Source of the DNA: Phlyctochytrium arcticum
Lineage: Eukaryota > Chytridiomycota > Chytridiomycetes > Chytridiales > Chytridiaceae
Length of the DNA stretch: 64,000 nt
NCBI GenBank assembly: GCA_025602905.1
Contig: JAHLKI010000025.1
Span: 62,001-126,000 of the forward strand
Reading direction: 5' to 3'
In this document: positions 21,701-32,800 of the stretch, piece by piece
Position numbering within the stretch: the first letter of the stretch is position 1
How the letters are laid out: every line of letters starts with the position of its first letter
Made by a program: the position numbers and the translations under genes
The notes under the pieces: model-generated
What the model saw: only the letters and a program-made list of their open reading frames with translations
Database searches by the model: none
What the model was told of the DNA's origin: nothing

Positions 21701-23529
21701 TCAATGTAAGTTAGTCGTGTACGCCACAGGCATGGAAGGACGCGCAGTGCTCCATTCTACCATACGCGGTTCTTCTGTTTTAGTAGTATCGGAACTAGTA
21801 CAGTTGCTGCTTCTTTCTGGTGCCGTGTCCAAAGTCGAGTCGTGTCTCTCCGGCTTTGCAGGCGGGTCGGTAGAGGTGTCTGAGAGATCAATGGGATGTG
21901 CACCCGCACCCCGGTATAATTGACTGTAAGTGCTCTCGCATCCAGAATCTTTCCGCCTTGGATATCCCGTACTGTCCAATGTTGACCGGTTCACTTGGAC
22001 TGATTTCGGATCTCGCGAGTTTGGTCCTACTAACTGCGCTGGCTTGGTGGGAACCGTAGCTCCCGGCATTTGCACTCGGACAAAATCCTCTCGAGTGTCT
22101 TTAAGTGCTGGTTGAAACTTCCTGCCGCGCTGAGATTCTTTCCATTGCGGCCTGTAGATCTCGATGTCATCCTCAGCATCTTTACCGTCATCCGCGCCAG
22201 TCCTCGTTCCCCAATCCGTTACGTGGAGCGTAAATAAGCAGTAAATTTTCATGATAGCGAAGTATATGTTGAAAATGAGCCAGACGGGGATGATGAAAAC
22301 GTCTTGAGGTCGACGGACGAAATGGGGCATATATTTGATCAAGCGTGTGACGAGGAGCCAAACCAAATAGCTGGTTATGATAATCCAGACTGGCATCCCG
22401 TCGGGATCACTTCTAATCGCCAGATATGTCACCGTGGCAGGACCAGCGAGCAGCGTGATGGGATTGAAAAACTTATCCAGCATTGTAAAGGCAACAAACG
22501 GATGCCGCGTCCAGATATATCGCTCTGTGAAAAGACTTCTTGTGTCGCTTCGCCAGGTGTTACGGGTCCAGCGCAAAAGCTGCTTGAGAAATCGCCAATT
22601 GTCCTTGAAAGTGGAAGATAACTCGGCTTCCGGGCATGCCTGAATGTATGTTTTCCATTTGTGCGAATGCATCCAACGAGTCAAGAACTTGTCGTCTCCC
22701 GAATGCTGGTGGTATTTACTCATCCAAAACTCGTGTGTGAATGCCCACTGGAATTCCGGGTCCCGTAAAATAGATGTGCGATAGGCGGCGGTCCTGCCAG
22801 AGAGGCAGCATACGCCGCCGTCTATATAGGTCGTAGCAGTAATCTCAATATTACGCATCTGATTTTGATCCATCGTTATTCACGCAGATCTATTAACTCA
22901 TCACATTGAAAGCTTACCGAAATTCGGAAGGCCGCCAGAACTTCCCAAATTGTCATGAATCTGTGCCGCTTAAGAACCTTCTGGCTAGTTCCTGAGAATA
23001 ACTTGTTAGGGGCTGTATCTTTCACGCTATTTTCTAGCTTACCAACGCCTCCCATCATTCTGTCTTCAAATGGAGCCAACATCCATGTGAGCATCGTCTC
23101 TGGCCAAAGTACATCATCATCACAAAACACAGTTACGGGGGTCTTGACCCGATTAGCGCCCGCAACCATCTGGTTTCGCTTGTTCGGATGTGCTACTGTC
23201 ACCACTTTCACCCTCTCTCCATGCGGGTCCACTTCTCTGCACAATACTTCGAGAGCAGGTTTTGCTGATGGAATGGTGACAAATATAATCTCGTACGGGT
23301 TGGCTTGTAGCCATGTGCGAATGGCAATCTTGATTTCTTCTCCGGAATCAATAGTTGGCACCACAATGGTCACATCTTTGCTAGGAATATACCTAGGATG
23401 TACCCTTGGCCGGAGAGGCTTGTATAGGCAGTATGCCAAAATCTTGATCAGGAACCAGAACCATCTGTACAGTCCCACGAACCCCAGAGGCAGAAAAATC
23501 GGAAGCTGCTCCTTGGTTAAGTAAAACAT
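21701..23529 (-). CDS. Family 2 polysaccharide synthase, Cps1-like
   Basis: A membrane glycosyltransferase of the processive GT2 group (chitin, hyaluronan and cellulose synthase-like). Two exons are joined across an intron at about 22860-22917, giving roughly 590 residues. The start MFYLTKEQLPIFLPLGF leads into a hydrophobic segment (LYRWFWFLIKILAYCLY). The nucleotide-sugar fold follows: KDVTIVVPTID, then VTVFCDDDVLWP with the DxD motif, then SGDDKFLTRW, and QLLRW matching QxxRW. At least three further hydrophobic segments follow (for example VWIIITSYLVWLLVTRLI). The last about 140 residues are polar and probably cytosolic. Fungal Cps1-type enzymes are linked to cell-wall or capsule polysaccharide, but the product is not known from sequence. 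Two ACGCGT boxes lie just upstream of the start. Confidence 0.87.
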
Positions 23530-24143
23530 GCTGTGGCCTCTACGCTCAAGGCCTGAGGATTTTGATGCACAGAAGAGGCCTCTCCAGAGTCTCCATCCAC
23601 TCGTTGACGCGACGCGTTTGCTGACAAGCGCTGCGCGACGCGTTGACGAACAGCCGAACAGACCGCCCGCCGCTGTACCGTAAACTTGCAAAGCCTTGAA
23701 CTGAAATGGGAGGCTTTACGCTGCTCCCTGATGCTCATTCCCGAAAAGAGGGTACCAGAGCAAATCAAATCATCATACTCATTGCACTCAATATCTCGTT
23801 GTAGTCATCACTCAGAGGTGCAGTCGGTAAACGAGTCCTCAAGCGACTACCCGCTGAAATTCTTATCATGATAATACATTAGAATGGATGTTGTGATGCA
23901 AAGTAAGAATACGGTTGGGCGTAATGTAATGTACGCTAAAATCTCGAGCACTGTTGAATTGTTGCATCTTGGCCGGATTGATTGCGTAAGCAGAGCGAAT
24001 GTGAGTTGACACTTGAACAGACTTCGCGTTCTGACAAGCTTGTTTGCACAACTACCGCTTTGACACAATTTGTTTATCAGAAAGCACGTACTTTCAGCAA
24101 GATATCAAGGTTGAAAAAGAGTGAATGCATTCGGATTGATCAG
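23530..24143. other. Divergent region, glycosyltransferase / formin; formin first exon probably inside
   Basis: Besides the ACGCGT pair, this stretch must hold the formin transcription start and probably its first coding exon. An ATG at 23884 followed by a GTAAGA donor at 23903 is one candidate. A donor GTACTT near 24088 would feed the acceptor ending at 24143. Neither can be settled by eye. Confidence 0.4.
23612..23643. promoter_or_regulatory. Pair of MluI cell-cycle boxes (ACGCGT)
   Basis: ACGCGT occurs at 23612-23617 and 23638-23643, about 83-115 bp upstream of the glycosyltransferase ATG, within a GC-rich partly palindromic stretch. In other fungi this hexamer binds the MBF complex at G1/S genes. 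That role here is inference. Confidence 0.4.
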
Positions 24144-27100
24144 CCGCCCACAACTATCAACCCGTTTCAATCGTCAAACTGAAGAATAAACTGAATCTCG
24201 GGAGTCTGGTGGGCGGCAACAAAGGGCACAATGTGAAGCTCGCCGCCCCTCAGGATGAAGGCGCATCCGCAAAGCGCAGTATGGATTTGAAGCGAGCCAA
24301 CTCCCAGGCAGAGCTCAAGCGGCAAGCATCCACTACTCTGCGTCCACAAGCTATGCGGCAACTGTCTACGGATAACTTGACTATCGAACGGACCTCTGGA
24401 CCAGTACCGGTTCCCACCAACAGAGCATCTGATAGCGGCGATGTATCGGCCTCAGCAGCATTAGGCTTTTCGGCTCCTGCAACGATGTCACCTTCAGATT
24501 TGCCGATTCCTCCCATGGAAGAGATTGAAACCATGCTGGAACTCTTGATGGTAGATTTGTCCTATACCATTTTCTCTATGCCAGAAGCTTTCAGCTCACA
24601 TTGAATTAAATCACAGGAAGACCTGAACCTTACGGAGGACAAAAAGCAAGTCTTGCGACTACTACCGAATGATCGGAAATGGATCATGTTGCAGCAGCAC
24701 TTGGGTGAGAGATATCGTGACGGCGCGGTCCGAGACCTACAGCAAGACCAGGAGCTGCAGCGGCTGCGCGAAAATCCGGATAGACAGTTATTGACGGACC
24801 TCGTGGTTTCACTACGTTCAAGACCAATCCGATGGATTAGCAACTTCATCGAAAATGGGGGATTGAACATTCTTTTGGACAATCTGGGAACACTGGGAAA
24901 GCAGAATCGGTACGGATCGAACTTTGAAGATGGTCTTGGCAAGTTCTCAAAACCATGATTTTTTTAGACATGACGAGTTTGAAGAATTGTATATTAAATG
25001 CTTGAAGTCGCTCATGAACAACAAGGTATGGCCTCTAGGAAAATAATCAGCCAATTTATACTGAGTCTACATTAAGATCGGTCTTTCGGCAGTTCTGGAC
25101 AGTGAGGGTGCCCTGGATATAATCGCGTTATCTTTACAGTCACCATCGTCCAAAACAAAAGCGCTCGTTCTGGAAATTCTTGGAGCAGTATGTCTAATTC
25201 CTGGTGGTCATCAATGTGTGCTTGAAGGAATGGACAATCTGTGTATTCAAGCCCGCTACCGTTTCCGCTTCGAGGTTGTCGTTTATACTTTGTGGCAAAG
25301 TTGTCAGGGGATGTTACCACACGACAAAGATCTGCAGGTTTGGGGTGCTTCCTTTTTACCCACTTATGTTCTGTTGAAATTGGGCTATAGGTGGCCAGCA
25401 TGTCATTTATAAATGCTGTGATATGTGGCGGCGCTGGGTACAATCTGGATTTTCGTATGCATATGCGATATGAGTTCCTTCACCTGGGGCTTAATCTACT
25501 GATCGACGTAGGTATACGAGTACTAAATGTTATTCTTCATTCGTTAAGCTTTATCCAGGGAATTGGGACTCTCGAAAACGAGTTGCTTCAAACTCAAATC
25601 GACGTCTGGGTTGCTGGTCTGGAAGCGGATGAGGATGAAGTGTTCATGAAGTTGGATGTGCGAGATCACCTGGAGTGGGAGGATGCAGTGGGACTGGCAA
25701 CTGCTTTGGCTGACACAATGGACCGATCTACATGCTACTCTGCGTATCTCTCGATCCTGAAACATCTATGCTTGCTACCAGCCAATCCATTTCAAAGGTT
25801 TTTTCTCAGTGTGGGCAACTCTAGAGCAATTGACCTAATTCATACATTAGGATGAAGTTTATGTTTATCATTGACAAGATGGTACAACAAATTGTCCTTC
25901 AAAGAGATTCGGAAGATCCCGACCCTGCTGCCATGTTGGCGGATGTTGACGTCCGCGCAATGGTGGCTGAGCTCATTGACACTGATAAATTGCGCGAGCA
26001 AGAGGACAAGTACAGGAAGCAAGTCGAGAAGAGCAAGCGCCTTGAGAAAGAACTCGAGTCACTAAAAGGTGATATGCACGGCTGTTTGTGATTACCAGAA
26101 TGGTCAATTAAATAAAAAAAATCAGGAGGCACCCCGGGCAATGGTGTGAACGGGAAAGATGAAGACGGGAAAACACCGGCTCAGCTGGCAGCGGCGGGAG
26201 CTGAGATTTCAGAGCTCGAGAATCTTCTGAAAGCGAAAGTAACAAGTCTCGAAGGCGGTCCTGAGTTTCTCGCGCGCATTGAGAAAGCTTTACTGTCATC
26301 GAAGTCGACAAATGTATGGGCTCATCATGTGGCGATTTGTAAGGCATACACTGACCTTCAAGTAGAATGCCACCGCAACCGGCAGTGCAGAAGTTTCACC
26401 ACCACCTCCACCTCCAACGAGTATAGGCGGTCCTACGCCACCTCCTCCACCACCCCCTCCAGGCGGCCATGGCCCACCACCACCACCCCCTCCTCCTCCC
26501 GGAAGCGGAGGACCTCCTCCACCACCACCCCCACCACCTGGCATGGGTGGACCACCACCACCTCCTCCACCACCGCCGGGTATGGGTGGGCCACCTCCAC
26601 CTCCACCTCCGCCCGGTATGGGCGGGCCACCACCCCCTCCACCACCACCTGGAATGGGTGGTCCACCGCCTCCGCCTCCTCCCCCGGGAGCTCCACGTCC
26701 GCCAGGAGCACCTCCTCCACCTGGCGGACGTATGGGACCGGCAGTACCAACCGGACCACCTCCAAAACCCACAAATCTTTCATCAAAACCGCTCAAGTCC
26801 TTTAACTGGACGAAGATGCCGAATACCAAAGTAAAAGAGACTGTGTGGGCTAAGCTGGACGATGCCGAAGTCCACAAGCTTCTTAAGCAAGACGCGTACC
26901 AAGAATTTGAAGAGTTATTCGCAGCTAAGGAGAGCAAACTTGGGGGGGCAAAGGACAAGGATGGAGCAGGAAGCCACGAAAGTCTAACGAACAAAGAGAT
27001 CACATTTTTGGATGGAAAGCGCTCCCAATCATGTAATATCGTACTGAGGGCGATCAAATTGGACGCAGTCTCTATCAAGCGCGCGATAAACAATGTTGAC

Positions 27101-28582
27101 ACCAAACTTCTTAACCGCGATGTTGTCAATGAGTTGCTTAAATTTATACCCACGGAGGAGGAGATTCGCGCCATGCAAGAGTTCTCGGACCAAGTTGAGA
27201 ATCTCGCCAGCGCAGAGCGTTTCTTGTATGGCGTTTCCGAAATCACCATGTATGAGGCCAAGCTGAAAGCGTTGCTATTCAAAACAAGCTTTGGGGAGAT
27301 GCAGGACGATTCTGAAGCTCTTCTCGCTTGGCTTCGTGATGCCAGTGAGGAAGTGATAAATAGCAAAAAGTTCCGAGAGCTTTTGCAGGTAAATCTATCC
27401 GGAAAATTTTCGGGGATCAGGGCTCACTTTAATATGCACAGATTATTCTCGCTTTGGGTAACTACATGAATACGGGGCAGCGTGGTGGCGCGTACGGTTT
27501 CAAGTTAAACAGTATACTCAAGGTACGCGAGGAAAAGTGCTACATCGGTGACGCCTGTAACACCTGTTCCATAGATTGGCGACACGCGTTCCGCAGTGCA
27601 GGGACGTAAACATACCCTTTTGCATTATCTTACGGATCTGCTCGATAAGAAGTTTCCCCATATCGTTGGCTTTCAGGAACAGTTAAGCCACGTGGAATTA
27701 GGGGCGAAAGGTGCGCTTTCGCCTTCGATATACGAATACAATTCTCTCAGCAACTAAACCAAATTCTGCAGTGAATATACCGCAAATGCGACAGACAATG
27801 ACGAACATTCGGCAGAACGTCCAGCACTTAAAGACTGTCTTGGATTCCATAGAGAAGGATAAGAAAGATAGCAAACGCATGTCTACGGGAACAGAACTTG
27901 CTGGAAACAAGTTTGGAGAGGTCATGGGCGCCTTTTACGCGGAAACTGAAAAGGTCTCCAAAAGCCTCGATGAACGTTTCAAAAGTACCGAGAAAACCTA
28001 CGAGGAGGCGGTAACCTTGTACGGCGAAGATCCGAAACTCAGTACCCCTGAAGAGTTCTTCGGCATTTTCTGGCAGTTCTGCCAAGGGTGTACACAGGCC
28101 AAAATCGATAACGAAATGGCCATACAAAAAGCTCTTGACGCCGAAAAGAAGGAAAAAGAACTGAAAGTGAGTTTGACTTGTTTCATGAGCTTCAAATTTG
28201 GTTGCTAAATGATAACCGACAGGACCGGGAAGACCGCCGGCGAAAGAAGCGCGAAGGGGGCACAATTACCAGTAAGGATACCCTTAAAGCAGGCGGTGAG
28301 CATCAAGACCAAGGTGGTCTTGATGACCTGATTTCTGCTATACGAACTGGGAAAGCATTTGGTTCGAGTGAAGGAGGGCAAGGGGCCCGTCAACGGAGGC
28401 AACGTGAATCTACACTCTTTGGCTCCGACAAGAATTTGGGCAAACCAGGGGAAAGCACACTGGTCTGGGCGGACGGAGCAAAGAAAATGGATGGAGCCCC
28501 GCCGCCGCGAAGGCGCGAGAATTTGTCTGGAACTGTCAGGGGTATGAAGGGATTGTCCCAGATTCAGCAAATGGGGACTTGA
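24144..28582 (+). CDS. Diaphanous-type formin (GBD/FH3, FH1, FH2); 5' exon unresolved
   Basis: Formins nucleate and elongate unbranched actin filaments under Rho-GTPase control. The product is about 1,250 residues over a dozen exons. The N-terminal half has a GTPase-binding and FH3 armadillo region ([34 protein letters not shown], then [16 protein letters not shown]). A Lys/Glu-rich coiled coil follows at 25980-26080. FH1 is a long polyproline tract (about 26395-26760). FH2 runs from [21 protein letters not shown] (26790), taken as two blocks [11 protein letters not shown] and VKETVWAKL, through [18 protein letters not shown], then [19 protein letters not shown] joined over an intron, to about 28190. 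A basic tail ending [12 protein letters not shown] may carry the autoregulatory segment. The first coding exon lies upstream of 24144 and is not identified. The gene is convergent with IFT43, 186 bp away. Confidence 0.9.
26537..26690 (+). repeat. FH1 minisatellite coding [11 protein letters not shown] units
   Basis: The GlyMetGly codons recur at 26543, 26582, 26618 and 26654, 39, 36 and 36 bp apart. Each block encodes a run of seven to nine prolines closed by GMGG. The units are near-identical in protein but vary at third positions. Each proline run is a potential profilin-actin docking site. Confidence 0.85.
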
Positions 28583-28768
28583 AGTCATTCCCATATCCAA
28601 ACTCCACCCGCACATTTGTTATCTACATGCAAAATTCTTGCTGAACAATACCTAACAGTCCTACCCAGTTCGTATCCTATTTATTTCTGAAGAGCGATGC
28701 CCGATTAGGCCGGGACTGGTTTTTCGTGCAGACCTGCTGTAACCTAACGAGCTGATTTAAACCCCTGT

Positions 28769-29806
28769 CTATGCACAATCTATCTTGCTAGTGTCGCAAA
28801 CCTCAGTGTATATAACATCCCAATCCCAGTGTGTATCTGCCTCCTGAACCTCATCCGGGGAAACTAACGCAAGTGATACGAGCAAAGAAACGTCGATACC
28901 GGCGACAGATGTTGGGGGCTATAAAAAAATTATCAGTACTGCGTAGCAGGAGTACGAAGTGACATTACTGACCTCTACGAGTTGTCCTGTGCTTGCCATT
29001 AGCTCATTGTCAAGCTCTTTGATAGTTTTGAATCGATTCACAGGCACAGCTGGTGCTGCAGCAACCGTTGTCATCATATCATCTTCTTGCACATCGTCCA
29101 AATCCGGAATAACCATAATGACTACAAATTATTAGGAAAATACCATCAGTTACCGCTAGCGAAACACACCAGTATCCTCCTCACGAGTAGTGCCAATCGT
29201 GGTCTGTTTCCTGAACCACATCTCAGTCGCCCTTCAGGGTCAAATTCACATTGCAATCACATACTTGGCTTTGTCGGCGGAAGCATCCTCTATATCATGC
29301 GTTCCGGCTGAGTCAGTCCGCTTTTTGGCACTCCTGCGACGTAAAAACCCAATGCCGGACCCTGCTCCTTGCTGATCATCAATAGAAATGTCCTTTCCGT
29401 CAGGCCCGGTGTTCCATCCTGTCCGACTGGGTCCTGGCTTCTCATCATCTGGCTTGGGGACGTCATCGCCGCGAGCCCGACGTGGTCGTCGTGGTTTCGT
29501 ATCAATATCAGTATTTGGCTCCTGTTCCGTAAAAATTCCGTCGCTTGTGATGCTGGCAGAAGGTCCGGCGGTTGGTATAAGAATATCTTCTGCAGCTTTT
29601 GAGCTCAAAGAAAGCTCCCCTTCTCTCTTGCGTCTGCCAGTAGATCTGTGCGGAAGATGGGGAGAGCCTCCAGAGCTGGCATCTTCTATATCTATCGGTG
29701 TATCTACTGGAAAGGAATTCATTTTTGACGCGTCGCGTGCAATGAGCTTTCGCGATAGAATCTGCCATGACCAGATCGTGGCTTGGTAAATTTCGTAATC
29801 AGCCAT
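28769..29806 (-). CDS. IFT43: Intraflagellar transport protein IFT43
   Basis: IFT43 is a subunit of the IFT-A complex, which drives retrograde transport in flagella. The C-terminal half carries the family signature: MVIPDLDDVQEDDM, then PAVPVNRFKTIKELDNELM, AGIDVSLLVSLAL and THWDWDVIYTEV, matching IPDLEEVQEEDF, VNRxxTYxDLDNDL and VSWDWDHLFTEV of animal IFT43. Three introns are inferred. A short exon (about 29166-29208) supplies KQTTIGTTREEDT and restores the frame into VIMVIPDL. The N-terminal about 180 residues are charged and probably disordered, as in other IFT43 proteins. Two starts are possible, at 29806 or at 29722 (MNSFPVDTP). The protein is about 290 residues, longer than human (about 210). 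It is head to head with DLEC1. Confidence 0.9.
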
Positions 29807-29823
29807 ACTTGAAATTCCGACAA

Positions 29824-29850
29824 ATGATTCTTGAGGAAACTAGGAAATGA
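29824..29850 (+). promoter_or_regulatory. Upstream ORF in the DLEC1 leader
   Basis: An ATG at 29824 opens an eight-codon frame ending in TGA at 29850, 14 nt before the DLEC1 ATG and in another frame. If transcribed it could reduce DLEC1 translation. Confidence 0.4.
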
Positions 29851-29863
29851 GCCGCCCATAGAA

Positions 29864-32800
29864 ATGAGCGGACAGGAAGTACAACAGTTGGCGAACGACT
29901 TGAGTTCGCCTCTAAAGCAACCTTCGAATCATGAGCTTGGTATATCCTTTCGTACTCGGTCGCTTCCCGCCATTCCGCATGCAAAACTATTATTGGCAAC
30001 GAGATCCGAAACACATATTCAACATTCCCAACTCCAAACACCAAAGGATGCTAACAATTCGGGCAACTACCATTCAGCCTCCAAAGTGTCATCACCGCGG
30101 CATTCAAGACCTCTATCCCAAGAACGAGAAACCACCATAGCGCTATCGGGTGACAAGTGGACCTCGCGCCACGACTTTCTGAGATCGGGTTCACTTAGCC
30201 CTGACAGAGAGTATCAAGGTGACTATCAATTGAAAGAGACGCAGAGACTCATTAGTGCGGACTTCCGGCCATCAACAGTGCAAGAAGCCAATAACTATCG
30301 CACAAACGGTTGGTTTCTGGCTCGAACGCCAATATTTTCAAACAAGCGAACAACAAATGGTTTGGGCATGCACTGGATTGGAGGAAAGGCCGTTGCTACA
30401 GAACTTGGTCGACCCGGACTGTTAGAAATCGAGTCTGTTGGACTTCCATCCGGCGCCCTTGAGCCGATCACCAAGCCTGTACACCTACCTGTTAATTCGA
30501 TGCATCCTTACACCAAAGAAGAGTTAAGCCTCTGGACTCGTATGGAGTCGCGTGTCAGATATGTTACCAATCCCCGCTTTCCCATAACGAAGAGTCTGGT
30601 AACGGGGATGGCAAAGAATATTCCGGAATTCGTACCTCCTGGACATCCAGAAACGAAAAAAAGTCTCAAACTTGGTTCCTTAGCGGTAACCAACTCCGCA
30701 GACCGCACGCATTCGGCTGAAGGCGTCGTCGCAATTCCACCATCCGTAACGTTCTCCAATTACCAACCAGGTCAAGTCTATGAGAAGGAAATCATAATCA
30801 AAAACGTCACTCAAAATTCACGTCGTTTTCGGTTCTGTGCAAAACCACCTTACGTTCATTCTTCATTTTTTGCTGTTCGGTTGACTGACGCTCCAGCGGA
30901 TCATGGCAAGCAAGGGCTCGTTGCACCTGGAATGAGTCTGAAGTACAAGATAACGTTTACTCCGAATTCCCTGGCGGATTTTGAGCGGACATTCATCGTA
31001 TCAACAGAGATGGGGCAACAACTGGAAGTTCCTGTCCGCGCGAAAAGGGAAGCACCGCGACTAACTCTGCCTCCCACGCTGGACTGTGGACCGAGTCGGG
31101 CAGGCTACGAAAATATGCGGGTCTGGGACTTTCGAAATGAAGGGGGCCCGGCCAGGTTTCTCTTGGTGCGAGAGGACGAGGAAGTTGATCCCTATACTGT
31201 GTTCGATAAACTGACCGGTCCAGAAATGTACGCCATGCTGAGCGAGGGTCCGTTTACAATTTTTCCCTCGTACTTTGCCGTCAAATCTGGGGAATCCGGG
31301 CAACTTATCTTGCGTTACAACCCTGCCGAAATTGCAAGTGAAGAGGCAGCTCCTGGTGAACGGGTTGACACAATACGGCTGAAGCTAGTCTGCGATAACT
31401 GCCAAATAACTAGTTTGCCCATCACTGGGTTGGCACAACGCCCAGGTGTCCAAGTGACTGCCATAGCTCATGCAAACGGAACCAAAATCGACAAAGACTC
31501 TTTGCCACACTCGGCTGGATGTGACATCACACTCCCATTCGGGGAACAAAACCCTCAAGCGACTAGTACAGTTTTTCTCACCGTGATTAATCAGACATTG
31601 TTGCCTTTACCGTTTCAATGGGTTCTATTTGACATCCCGGGTGAAACATCGAAAAGGAAGACCAACATGCGGACGAAAAGTGCATTCTCTGTGGAGCCTC
31701 AGAAAGGGTCTTTACCACCAATGAAGGAGGTGACATTTGAGGTCACCTTCCAACCCGATGGCTTGCTACACTATGACATAATTAGTAACCTTGTGATCCT
31801 GCATAACAGCAAATCACTTAGCGATCGGACGGGTTCTCAGTCGAAGTCTAGCAGCAGCGGGCATGAAGACTGTGGACTGTCGATCCGTTGTAGCGGACAG
31901 GGTGTTCCTTACCGTGTCAAACTGGATCCTCCAATTCTATTGGTTCCAGCAACCCTGCATCCTGGTACCGCATACCAGGCCACATTTCAACTGTCAAATG
32001 AGAGCGTATCCCAGATTTCGTTTGAATGGTATCTAGAAGACATTGAGGAAACTGTGATGAAAGTCTCAGTTTCTACGCCGACGGGGGAACTGGAAGCATT
32101 AGCATGTTGTCAAGTCAAAATCCGTTGCACAGGCGTCTTTCCAGGAAAGATTAGTGGTAATCTGATCTGCAGAATTGCGAACGGTCCTATTATACGTGTT
32201 CCAATCACAGCAAATGTCACCATACCACCTAACTATCTCCAGTTTCACATCGACTGCATTGACTTCGGTCTCATCGCTCTTGGGTCAGACAAAACTGTCA
32301 GAGTTTCTTTGGTTAGTAATGCTCCGGTTCCTTTATTATGGAAGTTGAAATGCACCAAGATATATTGGGGAGATCAACAGCGGGAGTGCTATGTGACATT
32401 CTACCCTTCGGACGGCTTAATCGATCCAGGGGGTACGGAGGAGATCACCATTAATTATGTGCCAGTCGCGTGCCAACGATTCCTCGGTTTAATGGAGTGT
32501 CAAATTCTGGACAGGCCATTACGTGCAACTGGTCGATCCATTGATCATGCATCAGGAGATCGACCAAGTACCGAGAAAAGTGTTGATACACGGAACGTAA
32601 CTGCTACGGTGATCGGCATGCGCGCACAGGTTTTGACTCCTCGAGTGACTATTCTCAACGCCGTCAACTCCGTGTCGTGCTTCAAAGGCGTTCCGTTTAA
32701 ATATGTGTTGCTCTTGCAAAATGTCACCATGCTGCCGGCGCGCTTTCAATGGAAGAACATTGCGCGAGAGCATTGTAATATGAGCTTCACACCAAACACA

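Noticed and set aside
26296..27366. 356-codon minus-strand frame opposite the formin
   Set aside because: It consists of Gly runs that are the reverse complement of the FH1 proline codons, and the plus strand is a well-supported formin.
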